Part shown: positions 23,676 to 36,385 of the stretch, piece by piece
Layout of the letters: each line of letters begins with the position of its first letter
Numbering within the stretch: position 1 is the first letter of the stretch
Assembly: GCF_033568475.1 (NCBI RefSeq)
Contig: NC_133121.1
Coordinates: 52,985,905-53,049,904 of the forward strand
Reading direction: 5' to 3'
DNA from: Henckelia pumila
Taxonomy: Eukaryota; Streptophyta; Magnoliopsida; Lamiales; Gesneriaceae
DNA length: 64,000 nucleotides
Translations under genes and position numbers: made by a program
Notes under the pieces: generated by a model
What the model was told of the DNA's origin: nothing
Seen by the model: only the letters and a program-made list of their open reading frames with translations
The model's database searches: none

Positions 23676-26279
23676 ACCCCAGATGCACAGAGATGGGCTG
23701 ACTTCAGGCCGATTAGCTTATGTAATGTTAGCAATAAAATCATTACTAAGTTAATAACTTTACGGTTGAATCAGTTATTGCCGAAGATTATTTCTCCTTC
23801 ACAGAGTGGATATGTTGCAGGGCGCGCTATTTCGGATAATATTCTGCTTGCTTAGGAGATGGTTCACCACTTGAATTACCGGTCGAGAGGGGGAACATTA
23901 TTATGAAATTGGATATGGACAAAGCTTATGATAGTGTCCAGTGGGATTTTCTATATTAGATGTTGAGAGCCGTTGGTTTTTCAGAGGAGGTCTGTCAAGT
24001 CATTCTTCTATGTGTCAATAACTGTTGGTTTTCTGTTACAATCAACGGTTCTCTCTCGGGCTTCTTCCATTCAAACAGAGGTCTCATGCAAGGGGACCCA
24101 ATTTCTCCTTCTCTGTTTGAGATTGCTGTTGAATATTTGTTTCGAGGATTGGATAATTTATTTTCTCAGAACAGAATTCTCAACTACAGTATGGGTCTCT
24201 CCTTCAGGTTATCTCATTTAGCCTATGCGGATGATATTATAATTTTCACTAATGGCTCTACTCGTGGGATTAAAATCCTTCGGAACTTCTTATATCATTA
24301 TGAACAGTGTTCTGGGCAACTTATCAGTAATGCTAAGAGTGTTATTATCACTGCCAGCAATTGTCCGCCTCAGAGGAAAGGGAATTATCATGGTATTACT
24401 GGTTTTGGGGAGGGGTCTCTTCCTATTCAGTACTTGGGTGCCCCAGTTTTCCTAGGTCCGAGGAATACCTCTTATTTCTCCCATATTATTGTCAGTGCTA
24501 GCAAGAAACTTCAAGGATGGAATACGCAGATACTGTCTTTTGGCAGTAGGCTGGTGCTTATCAAGAGTGTACTTTGTCCTATGCCTATATATCTTTTCCA
24601 GGTTCTGCAGCCTCCTGGAACTGTCCTTCACAGGTTCGAGATGTTATGCGCTAAATTCCTTTGTGAAGCGAAGGAGGATGCTAGAAAAATCCATTGGATT
24701 TCTTGGGAGAAAATCTTTCTTCCAATTTCGAAAGGCGGTTTGGGTATTTGTAGGCTCAAGGATTCGGTGACGGCTTTCTCCATAAAACTTTGGGTGCGAT
24801 TCAGATCAGTGGTTTCGCTTTGGAGCAGGTTCTTGATAATGAGATACTGTAAATCTGCTCCTCCAGCTGCAGTTCGGCCTATGCAGAATATATCTCCCAC
24901 TTGAAGGCGGATGATGAAGATTAGAGATAAAGTTGAACAAGGAATTGATTGGAGAATTGGTGGTGGGCAGGTCAGCTTCTGGTTTGACTCTTGGCTATCG
25001 GATGGACCCCTGTCATCTTCGACTCCTATTCAGGGGTAGCCGTCTAAGCTAGTGGATTGGTTTTTGGATTATCGTAAATGGAATCTTGCTCGGTTACTGA
25101 TGGTGGTTCCTCCGGATGTTGCTCATCGGATTATGGATGTTCTTGTTCATCCAGTCTTGAAGGACATGGCAATCTGGAAATATTCAGAGAATGGTAGATT
25201 TTTTGTTAAATCTGTCTGGGAGTTAATACGTCATAGACATACTGAAATTGATTGGCTTAGGGGATGTTGGTCCAAGTTATTTAAGCCGTCTGTTTCTATT
25301 TTCTGCTGGATGTGGTTCTTCAAGAGAATTCTTGTGGATGATATACTTAAGTCGAGAGGGATTGCGATGGCTTCGGTTTGTCAAGGCTGTCATAATGAAG
25401 AATCTTTTAATCACCTATTTTTTGGGTGTGTTTCCGCTGTTGGCGTCTGGCAGTATTTTGCTAGGATTTTTCAAGTTCAAAACTACCACAATTTTCGGAA
25501 TTGGAAGATGTCTGATGATTGGAGTAAAGCTGGTCATGTCAGGGAAATTATTCCATTCCTTATAATCTGGTTTCTCTGGAAGGCCAGAAACGATCACAAG
25601 TATAAGGGAAACAATATTAATTCGGCTAGGATTATTTTGCACATTAATGAGTTTATTTTATCTACTGGTCGTGCAGGGTTGATGAAGGCCAAAAATTGGA
25701 CTAGGTTCGAGGACATTGCCAAATCCTTGGGGCTGAATTATAATATTTCGAGAGCTACCACCATTAGGACAGTTCGATGGTTGGCCCCTGAGATCAGTTA
25801 TTTCAAGTTGAATACGGATGGTTGCTCAAAAACTGGAGGGGAATCTGGCATTGGTGGAAATATCAGAGATCATTCTGACTGTCCTGGCATTTCATGATTC
25901 GATTGGAGTTGGTTCTAACACTCGAGCAGAATTACTTGTTATACTTCGGGGTTTACAGGTGTGCAAGTTGTACAACTTGTTTCATCTGTGGCTGGAAGTG
26001 GACTCCTTGGCGGCATTAGCAATTATAGAGGATTATTATTTTTCTTGGGAACTCAATAGGATTTTGACTCAGATTCAAGAAATTCTTAATTCGTCAGAGG
26101 TCCGAAAATCTCATGTCTACAGAGAAGCAAATGCAACGGTAGATGAATTGGCTAATCTTGGATGGGAGTTGGGTTCGGCGATTTTACATCCGCAAAATGT
26201 CAATGGTAGACTTAAAGGGATTTGTAGATTGGATAAATCGGGTCTTCCTTATCTTAGGATTAAAGCTGTCTTTACTTAA
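23676..26279 (+). pseudogene. LINE ORF2: reverse transcriptase, zf-RVT and RNase H, broken
   Basis: The RT core reads KLDMDKAYDSVQWDF, GLMQGDPISPSLF and LAYADDIIIF, with the catalytic YADD box intact (about 24224-24235). A cysteine/histidine motif, VCQGCHNEESFNHLFFGC (around 25376-25430), is the reverse-transcriptase zinc-binding domain common in plant LINEs. RNase H begins KLNTDGCSKTGG (about 25806) and continues after a frameshift near 25890 with NTRAEL, LEVDS and VYREANATVDELA. Stops occur at 23854-23856, 23957-23959, 24902-24904 and 25037-25039, with a frameshift near 23880. It cannot encode an active protein. Confidence 0.85.
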
Positions 26280-26385
26280 TTACTTGCTTTATTTGGTTTT
26301 TGGTTAAATTCTTACTTTAATTAAACTGTCTTTACTTAATTACTTGCTTTATTTGGCTTTTGGTTTAATTCTTACTTTAATTCGG
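26266..26385 (+). repeat. 60-bp tandem duplication in the LINE 3' UTR
   Basis: Units 26266-26325 and 26326-26385 begin CTGTCTTTACTTAATTACTT and differ at only a few bases. Confidence 0.9.
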
Positions 26386-26496
26386 CTTTTGTAATTTTTC
26401 GAGAGGTCTTGGTATAGTCCTCCTCTCTTGTATTTCTTTTTTATTCTAATAAACATGTAGGAATTCGCCAAATCCCCCGCCATAACAGGCGGTGTT

Positions 26497-26500
<4 letters not shown>

Positions 26501-26547
<47 letters not shown>
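26501..26547. repeat. (TA)n microsatellite
   Basis: About 23 uninterrupted AT dinucleotides at the likely 3' tail of the LINE. Confidence 0.95.
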
Positions 26548-26552
<5 letters not shown>

Positions 26553-26820
26553 TTTTATTGTTAATATCAACCCATCTCACAAAAATAAATTCATGAATCC
26601 TTATGTGAACCTATTCTTAGAATTCGATCTTCTCTGTTCTTAATAGTAAACAATTTATCATTGACCTGGCTAGGCTTGACCAGAATTGAAGAAATGATTC
26701 AAGGAAATATTATGAATGATCACGCAGGATAACGTTGGCTGGACTCAAAATTCACACATATCTAACATATAAAACTCAAAACTGAAAGAAAATTAAATTT
26801 GAAATTCAAAGAATTCAATA

Positions 26821-26846
26821 TTTTTTATTTTTATTTTTATTTTATC
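26821..26846 (-). terminator. Possible poly(A) signal region of the RING gene
   Basis: On the minus strand the T-rich tract reads as repeated AATAAAAAT, about 240 bases after the stop codon at 27079. The position suits a plant near-upstream element. Which hexamer is used cannot be told. Confidence 0.35.
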
Positions 26847-27078
26847 AGAGTAACAAGACTGTTATCGCCACCTCCAGATAAGCCACAGCTAATAGAAGGC
26901 AATACAAGCATTTCCCCATCACAGAATGGGTACACTTACTATCTACGTACAGTTATATGAACTACATTATCAACTCCCAATTCCAGTTTTCTTATCTCTA
27001 CTCCTGCTTCTAACAAAATTTGACGAAACTCATGTGTCGTCCTCCGACGGACGGTGCCTATAGATTCGAGGAAAAGTT

Positions 27079-30000
27079 TTATGTTTCACCAGTGGCACAT
27101 GGAATGCAAGTAGGATATTTTGATTGGTCCTCAGGAGTAATTCTTTGCAGGCAACTGTCATGAAACGTATGCCCACAAGGAAGAACAGCAACAGCTGGGG
27201 GAGCAGCAGGCTGATATACTGGGCCTTCTGCTGTGAACACGAGATCTCTTTTGCACAACAAGCACTTGTATCCACATGACTTAGGAGTTCCATCAAAACC
27301 TACAAACATGTGCACAAGCTTACAGGATTGTGACAATCATTATATTAGAGGATCAGATACAGCTATGATGCCTGTTCATGTTATGCAACCACTCTAGTGG
27401 AAATTATAGGTGCATCTAAGGTTTGAAATGATCAACATGATGGCGACACTGTTTCCTCTACTTTCTATTCAAATGTATCTATAAATTAACATATTATTTT
27501 TCACGTCTATTCCACCATGGAGAGAGAGGTGATTACGCTATTTGTTGGGCATAACCTAGAGGAGATTCTCTTGAAAATAAAAATGCATTCTTCTTTCTTT
27601 TTTTCTGGACACACTATCGCACCTTGCTATGACTCAGAATTTGGGATATAGGTACAAAGAAACCAACGGCTACACCTAATGAACTAACTCCATGAACTTA
27701 TAGAACTTGAAGTTATAGCAATTTATGCACATGAGCTCTACTTGTGTAATGTGAACAAAACTACCCGATAAAAATTGAAATCGAATTGATATATATTTTC
27801 TGAAGAAGATGAAAATTGCCAATCATTTTGATAGATGTAAGCAAGAGGTGAATACTAACGAAAGAAAAGCTCTCAAGAACATGCAAGCAATTTAACCACA
27901 TATCATAGCAATAAATTTTGAGGCACAGACTCCCAAGAACAAACTGGGTAGTCACACACCATTTAAGTTAGTCAAAATTTGATACCAATCACACAATTGA
28001 AGTACATTAATAATCTCAGTCCTATGTTGGAGGAGGAGTAACGACAATCAAAGAGACAGAAAGGAGACCTACCTTGAAATTTTATATGAGAAGAGGCAGA
28101 GGGTATTTGAGCTGGAGTTGGAACTGGAGCAGGAGACAACTTCCTTGGCTGGACTGCTGGCCCATGAATGATTGGTCCAGGAAATATCTTTCTACGCTGA
28201 TTTGGGCGAGTGACAGTAGAATTTTCAGTAGCAGCTCTTTTCACATACCGATGATGAGGAGTAGGAAAAGCCTGGGGCCGAGCTCCAAATTGTGCAGCTG
28301 GATCAAAATAACCTAAAAACAGGGAAAATTCCCCAGCCATAATAACAGAGGTTGCAGTTAGAATCGACAGGCAGCCTATAAGGAACCAAAAATGTAAGCA
28401 AAAAAATGTACAAGTTAGTTATAAGATGATACCACTGGTATAACTACCTTTAGGAAAATCCTTGGATAAATGTGATGGCATAATAGGAACATGTTGGCCT
28501 AGATTTGCAAACGACAAGGCAAATTAAATAAAATATTCAAAATTGAAAGCAAATGGCATGAAAAAGTAGCAAATTTGAAGATTTCAGCAATAATTACCCA
28601 AGGGTACCGTATGGCCAAGGTGATTAACCTGGGGATCCAAACCTGACTGAGAAGGGCCTGGCACATACAGAATGAATTATACCCATTCGGGTATATCCTT
28701 CTTTCTAAAGTAAAGGGAAACAAAAAGTATGGAACTGAATAGAAAATACTGACAGAAAATATAGGTCTTAGCACATGGGTTCACGTAACCTGAATTATTT
28801 ACAAAAATTTCATGCCAAATAAGACTAGACAGAACCTAATGAACCTATTCGTTACTGGGCTTAGTTGGACGTGTTTCTTTCTTACACCAAGATACACATT
28901 GACATATGATAATCAACTTGCATATAATATAATATTTATAATCATATGACTAAATTGCATAGTATCTGCTCTTCATTTTTCCTGTCTTTAAGAGTGTCAT
29001 CCAACCGTGCAGCTTAGAATCTAAAAATGTATTGATGCGAATCATGTGATTAGGTCACCATATGTTCTTGCATGTGAAGACATTTGGAGTAGTGGTACTT
29101 GTAGATCAATGGAAATTGACCAACCAACAAATAATCAAGCTTTTCATTCTGCTTGCGCTGATGGTGATTTTCACAAATAAATGCGTATAAACGAAGACTA
29201 AACACATGCACACAGTCCCACTAATTCAGAATACACACGCTCACCAGCTCTAGTAGCAGCAACGTCAATAGGTTGAACCCCAAGCCTCCTCGGGAATGGA
29301 TTAGAAACAACGGGCTGGAACGTACTGCCTTTCGAAACTGGAAACCCTCTTCTCCAAGGGTACAATTGATACCCATGAGCTTCAGTAGCACCAACATTTT
29401 GAGGAGAAAATAGCTGTCCTGAGAAGAACAGGCACCCATTTACATTTAATTATTTTAAGCATATGCATGTTAAAAAAGCATACTTAAACTCGATAACTAC
29501 AATCAAAGTTGTAAGTTTTAGTCAAATCATCACTTTTTATCAAGCCATCTAGAAAAGTAGCTATTGTTCACTCTGTCAATAGAAACATGATACTTAGATT
29601 CCTAAGCGAGATAAACTACAGCTCTAGGTGCTCAGCAGAAAGTAATAAAACTAGACAAGTACTTTGCAAAGAAAATATGGACCATGCAACTTCTCATAGC
29701 TGCAGCTTTTTAATTGGCTAGGCGAAGACCTACCTTAATTTTAAGGGATTTAAATGAAGACGTAAGGATCATATGATATTTTTTTCACAGAGAAACTAAA
29801 TCTCTCCTTCACAAATTAACTCCCATCGCTTTAAATCTCAATGGGAATGTTATATTTCCCAAACAATCTATACAAACTCTACTAACAATTTATTTTTGAG
29901 GATGTTTCACCAGAATTCATAAAAGTTCCTGAAATTTTATCCAAGTTTCATTGATTATTTAAAATTTAAGAGTATTTGTCTATTCTACCATTCATCTATG

Positions 30001-33000
30001 CAATATCGCCCTTTAGACAGCAAAAACTTCGTTACAAGACAAGAAGTCAATAATTCTCAAATGCTAAATCCTTCAAAATATTCACGCATTAGGTAGCATC
30101 AATATTGTATGAAGTTTTAATAAACATTTATTTATATCATGGTTGTTTTTCAAAGTACCGAATGAGGCATCCAGAAAAGTTCTAATAATACCCCTGAATA
30201 AAGACACCATCAAGTCCGGCTAGATATGTGAGTGGTAATCCCAAAATGTGAAGGGGCGGGCTGCGAACATCACGACCCAATGAAATAGAAGGATAATGGT
30301 AATACCTCGTCCCATATTGAAATATCATGAATGGGCTTATGAGGACGTAAAATGAAAAAGCCTACTTGTGGTGGTGTAAAATTATGCAGGAGCGTGATAA
30401 GGACATTCTACTTGTGGTGGTCTAAAAATTTGCAGGAGCGTGATAAGGACATCATGGTCCAACAGAGCGTTGGGATATATAATGGTAACATCTAGCTACA
30501 TACACAGTTTATTTCGTGAAGTGAGGATAGATATGAAGTGAATGCTAGCAAAACCAATCTGCGTACAGTTTCGCCTAGGGCATGGCATAACGGCTTACTT
30601 TTTCATTTGATACATATATAAATATATAATTGCACTTAATTTTGAAATGGCTTAACTTTGTATGGAAAATTCCATTGTTCTTTTCTAACTCAAAATTCAA
30701 AATCAAAATTTTGTGCACTTCAAAATTCCCATTATTTAAAGTTCTGAAATATACATAGACCAATATTTGATAACTTAATCTGAATAAGGGCTTCTCAATA
30801 GTCCACCTATCCAAAATATGAGTTAGATACTAGAGGTACTGATTGACATACACACAGATTTATTACTTAAAAACAGACAGCAAATCGAGATGAAGTAGAA
30901 ATAAGCTTACCAGTTGGTTGAAGACTTGTTTGAAAAGAACCGATATTAGCAGCATTTGTTGAGGAACCTTCTGTAATTGAAGCTACATTTCCTGATAAAG
31001 GGCATAAAAATAATGCAGAAGTGAAACCACTGATTCATAGTTGAGACACTCAAAACTGTATTGTGTAGCCAATATTACAAAATCATATCGTTTATTAGCA
31101 AAATTTGGCTAAAAATGACATAGATTCCTTACCATGTGGGTCAACACTCACTGGGAAAGGAACGTCAGCAATTTGAGTTTGTCTACCACCTGGTAATGGA
31201 ATCAATGTTCGTGCATAAAAGTGCAGGTTAAAGAATTTCAGACAAGCTAAAAGTTCTAGGATAGACTGTCATACTAGTTCTATATGTGGAATCAATTTTC
31301 CTGCATAAAAGTGTCGGGGCAAAGAATTTCAGACAAGCTAAAAATTCTAGGATAGACTGTCATACTAGTTCTATATGTTGACAAGACAAATTTTCTCCCC
31401 ATCTGTTTCTGAGATCAAGTTTTCTTTAAATTGATAACATGAAAGCATAAAATTCAGAATTAACATCACCAAAAAATTTTATTAAACTTCACCGCAGATA
31501 ACTCGAGTATGATGGTTCATTCAAATTTAGCTGTATCTGTCAACTTTGGAGCCTATCAGAGAACTTTTCGTATTTAAAGAAAATGCAGAAATGGTGTTTC
31601 TTTAAATGTATCTATGTTTATGTGGTGTGATATATTTCCTTCAATAATTATAGAAAAACATATGGATAATAGGCTTGGTTGTTTGATAAAAGAATTATAC
31701 CAAATGAATTACATCCTTAATTTCAGATAGGGCTTTCCATCACAACGATAAAAAAGATTAAATAAAAGGCAAATTAAGTGGCATCAGAAGACTCTAAATT
31801 GTACAGTAAAGAGTCCTTGAACTTGAATACAGCAAAATTAAAGTGATTGTTATGACTCACGCAATTGTGAATGCCTGATGGAGTTTCCTTGATGCCAGTC
31901 AATAGGGGATGTTGAACACAATTCTGGTGAGACACTAATGGAACTTTTTCCAGAATAATTCTGTTGATGGACAGGCACTGGTTGACTAGTAAAATAAGTG
32001 GGCTTGGTTAGTTGTGACTCCAAGAGTGATGGCACAGCATATCCAGGATGAGAAATGAAAGGTCTACTATAAGGCGATGTCAAAGGATTCTGATCATGTC
32101 GCAAACCTGAACTACGATCAGAACTGAAAGAAAAATCCCTCTGTACATTAACCTGTGGAATCCATGAACTGGAGCATGGGTTAGATCCTATCAAGCAATT
32201 GGCACCAGTAGTAAGCCCACCACCTTCACAAATGGATGCCGTGCTGACCACATTTGACAATGCACCACCATTAAACTGTAATCTTGGACTTGGAGCACTA
32301 TCCGTGGATTGAGCAAGATTCAAGGGGTACCCTGCAGTTTTCCGAGCATGATAAGCGTGATGTGGAGAGAAATCCACTTCCTCTAATTTACTGGAAATTT
32401 CCTGAGCACTAAAATTGACATTGGATCTGATTTCCGGACAACCTCCAATACCAAGTCTCAGAAAACTCCCATCACCTATTCCTGGGCGACCAAATTGAAG
32501 AGCAGTGGGATTCCTATCATTCTCATTTCCTTTTTCGCTAGCATTCTCGACATGTGGTAGCATAGCTGTCCTGCATCCTGAATTAGAAAAGCTTCCGGGG
32601 ATCTGGGACTTGTTAGCTTTAGCTTCTGGTTTACACGGCCAAGCAAGATTATTTGAGGCAGTCTCCTCTCTAATTTGAGTGAAATTCATGCCCAATTGTG
32701 ATTTGTTATAGTCTGCATTCCCCACAGGATGAGACATCTCTGATACTCTAAGGAACTTGTATGCGTCACTTCCAACATCAACCAAATTTGCGTCGGTTTT
32801 GGAAACTACTGAACCATTAAATTGTGTAATACCAACAATCATATTGCTTTCATTATCATACTGATTTTGGTGGGACTGGCAAGTTACTTCTTTGCCCTGC
32901 CGTGGAAACTGAACATAATCCAGATGCATCTGACCAACATCAGCACCGCCACTGGGCTTAATGGTTAGGTCAAGCTCGCAGTGCCCTTCCATTGGACCGG

Positions 33001-33031
33001 TCAAAGTAGGCTTTTGGTCCTCAGATATCAT
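27079..33031 (-). CDS. Host RING-H2 zinc-finger protein (probable E3 ubiquitin ligase), eight coding exons
   Basis: I spliced this by eye. Coding exons on the minus strand are 33031-31861, 31189-31133, 30991-30911, 29418-29245, 28657-28598, 28498-28448, 28312-28073 and 27299-27079. Every intron is GT-AG and phase 1, and the joined frame is open for 684 codons. The start MISEDQKPTLTG follows a probable splice acceptor at 33045-33046, so the leader holds at least one intron. The long first exon (390 codons) is Ser/Asn/Gly-rich and looks disordered. It has LDLTI at residues 20-24, which resembles an EAR repression motif. The C terminus is a RING-H2 finger: C624-X2-C627-X25-C653-X-H655-X2-H658-X2-C661-X14-C676-X2-C679. 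Such fingers usually bind an E2 enzyme. Substrate and symbol are unknown to me. It is the only apparently intact multi-exon host gene here. Confidence 0.85.
30362..30453. repeat. 46-bp tandem duplication in an intron of the RING gene
   Basis: Units 30362-30407 and 30408-30453 both start CTACTTGTGGTGGT and end GATAAGGACAT(T/C). They lie in a stretch (about 30200-30540) that looks like a small inserted element in the intron between the third and fourth coding exons. Confidence 0.8.
31199..31379. repeat. 90-bp tandem duplication in the first coding-region intron
   Basis: Units starting at 31199 and 31289 share GCATAAAAGTG, AAAGAATTTCAGACAAGCTA and TAGGATAGACTGTCATACTA with few differences. The first unit starts 8 bases from the splice acceptor of the second coding exon. 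Confidence 0.88.
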
Positions 33032-33043
33032 TTTTAAGTGCAA

Positions 33044-34300
33044 TCTAAACACAATAATGGAAGTAAATCTTTGTCACTATCACATTTCATGGGAATCAAA
33101 TGTATAAATAAGGGAGTGATGGCTCAGGAACGCAAAAAATATTAAACAGAATCTCTTAACGGACTAATATGATTTTTTCTACTGTCAATTGCTCAACAAT
33201 TTTGAGCAACATTTAGGTGATATTAACTTAGACAGATAGAGTCACATGAGAGGAAAGAGTAGTTAAACTAATAACTTTAGAAAGATTAGGTCAAACAATT
33301 CTGAAAAAATGTCAATTGTTCTAGAATGTAACAAGTGATACTCGGAATCGAAATTACTTAAAGCCCACCAACCAAAACAAGGAATTTTCAGCGCAAGCAC
33401 AAAAATTGGGTGTTCGCCCTTCTTCACATTCCCGGTATTTATGAAAGGATCATTTGGATAATTTTGAGTTAAAAAGTATGATGCAGCAATCGCAATTGCA
33501 CATATATCTATGCCGACCTAATTGGGTATTGAAACAAACACCAGAACAAAAACCAGGTGTTTCAAAACAGACCGTGTCAATGCCGCAATCCCATTTTATG
33601 AACAAAAATATTACGTACAAAAAAGACTCATAGTACATCAAAAGAATACAAAGGAAAGTGACCAAGAAATAGTGAAAATCTTCAATAAATACCACATGCA
33701 ATCCCACCATCCCCACAAAAGGCGAGAGAGAAAACCAGCTAGGAATTCAAAATAAAACATCAAGAAACCAGCTAATGTCTACCTGGAACACTTAAAAAGT
33801 GATATTAACCCAAGGAGTTCCGAAGATCAGAAAACTCTCAATCAATGGAAACCTTGAACCCCTCTGGATTTTACCTCAAAACAGAAAAAATAAAAATCAC
33901 AATCAGAATCGAATCACACAAAAAAAGAAAAAAAGAAACACCAATCGCACACGGTAACAACAAATTAACACATCAATTGACTAATCCTAAAACCCCATAC
34001 ATAATCTTGCAAAATATTTGGAAATGGGCGGCTGAATTCACACAGAGGAGATAGGAAATTTAATATTAGTGGGGTGGATTTTTGATCGGTGGAATTAATC
34101 TGAAAAGGATGATATAAGAAAGAGAGAGAGAGTGAGTGAGTGAGAAAGGAGCAGGCTTATTTTGGCGGTTAGGGGTGCGACTTTTAAAGGGTTCGGTCGC
34201 TTGTTGGGGTCCACGTTGCCATTTCTCGTGCCACGTGTCCGTCTGAGGGAGCTATCTGTGCTGACGTGTAACTATGTTGGTGAAAAAGTTCATTGGGTGT
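33044..34300 (-). promoter_or_regulatory. Leader and promoter region of the RING gene
   Basis: Possible leader donors on the minus strand are CCAG|GTAGAC (33781-33782) and TGAG|GTAAAA (33873-33874), which would pair with the acceptor at 33045-33046. A GA/CT-rich tract at about 34108-34145 is typical of plant 5' UTRs. A G-box core CACGTG lies at 34232-34237 and an ACGT element (TGACGTGT) at about 34262-34269. The transcription start is not fixed. Confidence 0.45.
34232..34237. promoter_or_regulatory. G-box (CACGTG)
   Basis: The core sits in the context GCCACGTGTC, which matches G-box/ABRE sites bound by bZIP and bHLH factors. It is 1.2 kb upstream of the RING start codon. Confidence 0.45.
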
Positions 34301-35002
34301 GCGTGTAAATTTCATTTTTTTAATTTAATTAATTATATATATATACACAAATCTATTCTATTGATTTCGATTATACGAAGAAATTATTTGTTAAAGATTG
34401 ATATTTTATTTCCCAAATAACCCTTGATTAATATACTATAAATACAAAATTTCCCATTGAAATATCTTCATTTGATAGAAATCAAAGAAATTAATTATTA
34501 TAATATTAAACACAAATATGATAAATCAAATCGTTTCACATTTTAATTTTATGAGAAGAATTTATGTCGGACCCTATTTATAAATACAATTATTTTTTAT
34601 ATTAAAAATATATTTTTTTTTACTATAGATATGAACTCTGATTAAAAATTTTCGCGAACAAAAATTTGTGATATTGTCTCAGGACAGACTTGTTCTATAT
34701 TAGAACATTGTGGTCGTAATACGTATAATAATTAATATTACAAATGCTCACGATATCAATTGTTAAAACTAAAATTGAATGTTGTATTGACGTTTTTTTT
34801 ACATACTACATTAAATCGACGAATAATTGGTTAATGAGATCCTACCTTTAGCTATTGCTCAAATCATGGATCTAATGATTTATATTTTAACACATAAGCA
34901 TCATTAATATTGGAGAGGTGATGTGACAAATCATTGAATCATTAGATTTATAATTAAGGTAATACCCGTAAGGTAGGTTGAACTCAACCATAATTGAATG
35001 TT
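34301..35002. other. AT-rich intergenic sequence without visible genes
   Basis: This stretch is strongly AT-rich with short AT microsatellites (for example 34330-34345). I see no coding region, RNA gene or element end. Confidence 0.6.
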
Positions 35003-35481
35003 AAAAAAAAATAATATTATGAATGATAGACTATTTAATCTAAAAATTTTAAAATATTAATAAAAAATACGATTGAATTTAAACAAAATCTGCTAAAAAT
35101 AGAAAATAACATTTTCTCTCTCAAAATTCTAAGGATATTGGAGACATTAGCAATAAATTTAAAAATATATTATTAAGATATGATTGAATTTAAAATTATA
35201 GATAAAAATAATTGAAGGGTAAAAAAAATAATATTATGAATGATAGACTATTTAATCTAAAAATTTTAAAATATTGATAAAAAATACGATTGAATTTAAA
35301 CAAAATTTAAATAGTCTTTTTCGTGATCAAACAAAATTTAATTTTTTTAATATATATGAAGTTGTTTTATCTATATGCATATATACATATACGCAACATG
35401 GATTAAAAAAAATGATATTATGATTGATAAACTATTTAATATAAAAAATTTAAAATATAGATAAAATACAATTGATGTTAT
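35003..35481. repeat. Three dispersed copies of a roughly 90-bp AT-rich repeat
   Basis: Copies begin near 35003, 35218 and 35400. They share AATAATATTATGAATGATAG and GACTATTTAATCTAAAAATT; the third copy is more diverged. Confidence 0.8.
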
Positions 35482-36098
35482 GATCGGTAGTGCGTGTAAA
35501 GGGGAGGTGAATACACCACTTTGAAATTTTTTTCGCCTTTGTAAGATGAGTTCAGTCATGAGCACAACTGAACTACTTGATTCTTTCTTGGCTGTTAATG
35601 TCAATCAACCAACAGATATTATCTGCGAAATACAATCGACTGACAAATTGAATACTAATATAAAATCTTGACTAAAATGAAAATAACACAGAGAATGTTT
35701 TCGGATATTCGGAGATGAATACTCTTACGTTATCCCTTCTTTCACTTGGAAGGATTCACTAGAAGATTTGAGTAATACAACTATTTGTAACACCCCAATT
35801 CAGTTAAGGACTTAACACTGTCTTTGACTGAAACTTCTAGTATACAACTCAATACAGTACACAGTCCTCGATTGGTTTACAATACACGAATGAAATACTT
35901 GAATAACTTAGCACAAAAATGATATTTAAATGATCGTGTATGTAACTTGAAAGAGTGTCCCATTTCAATTGTTGTGAACTTGTGATTTTGAGAACTCGAC
36001 TGAAATTTTGATAGCTTGAATGCGTAGAGTGTCGGAGAAGGTTCTTGAAATGATATTTTGTAGTATCCCGACTCTTAATTAAGTTAATCTACTGCCTA
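35482..36098. other. Unclassified element-like sequence
   Basis: The motif GTAAAGGGGAGGTGAATACA (35498-35517) resembles sequences seen in plant copia elements, but no LTR edge or open frame is visible. The stretch ends where the CACTA terminus begins. Confidence 0.3.
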
Positions 36099-36385
36099 CA
36101 CTACAACAAAAATAATTTTTCATAATGCGCAAATCGCTTTTCCGCAGCGTGCATCGTACGTTGCACAATAAAAAGCTGTTGAAAGTCATGGACAATCGAC
36201 AGCATGCAAAGCACGCTACGGAAACCGACATCAACAACGCGCAAATCATGTCACGGAAATATTATTGATGGCGGGCAAAGCACGCCGCAGAAACATTATT
36301 TACGGAGCGCTTTGCGTGCCACGAAAAAATTACTGACGACGTGTTTTGCACGCTGCGAAAACATTTGTAACACAAACATGCACGC
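36099..36385. mobile_element. Terminal fragment of a CACTA (En/Spm-type) DNA transposon
   Basis: It starts CACTACAACAAAAA, the canonical plant CACTA terminal inverted repeat. Subterminal repeats in both orientations follow, variants of GCAAAGCACGC / GCGCTTTGCGTG (about 36140-36355), where the transposase binds in this family. The matching opposite end is not visible, so this is a fragment. Confidence 0.75.

Larger units (their letters stand above)
23665..26547 (+). mobile_element. 5'-truncated L1-type LINE
   Basis: The sequence enters reverse transcriptase at PDAQRWADFRPISLCN, so ORF1, the endonuclease and the RT N terminus are missing. This is typical 5' truncation. It continues through RT, a zinc-binding domain and RNase H, then a 3' UTR with a 60-base tandem duplication and a (TA)n run. 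It lies directly downstream of the host RING gene's 3' end but on the other strand. Confidence 0.85.

Noticed and set aside
33522..34054. Plus-strand ORFs at 33.5-34.05 kb
   Set aside because: They overlap the leader and promoter of the minus-strand RING gene, are Lys/Thr-rich low-complexity translations and have no recognisable motif.
36140..36370. GCAAAGCACGC repeats as a microRNA hairpin cluster
   Set aside because: They fit subterminal repeats of the CACTA end that starts at 36099.
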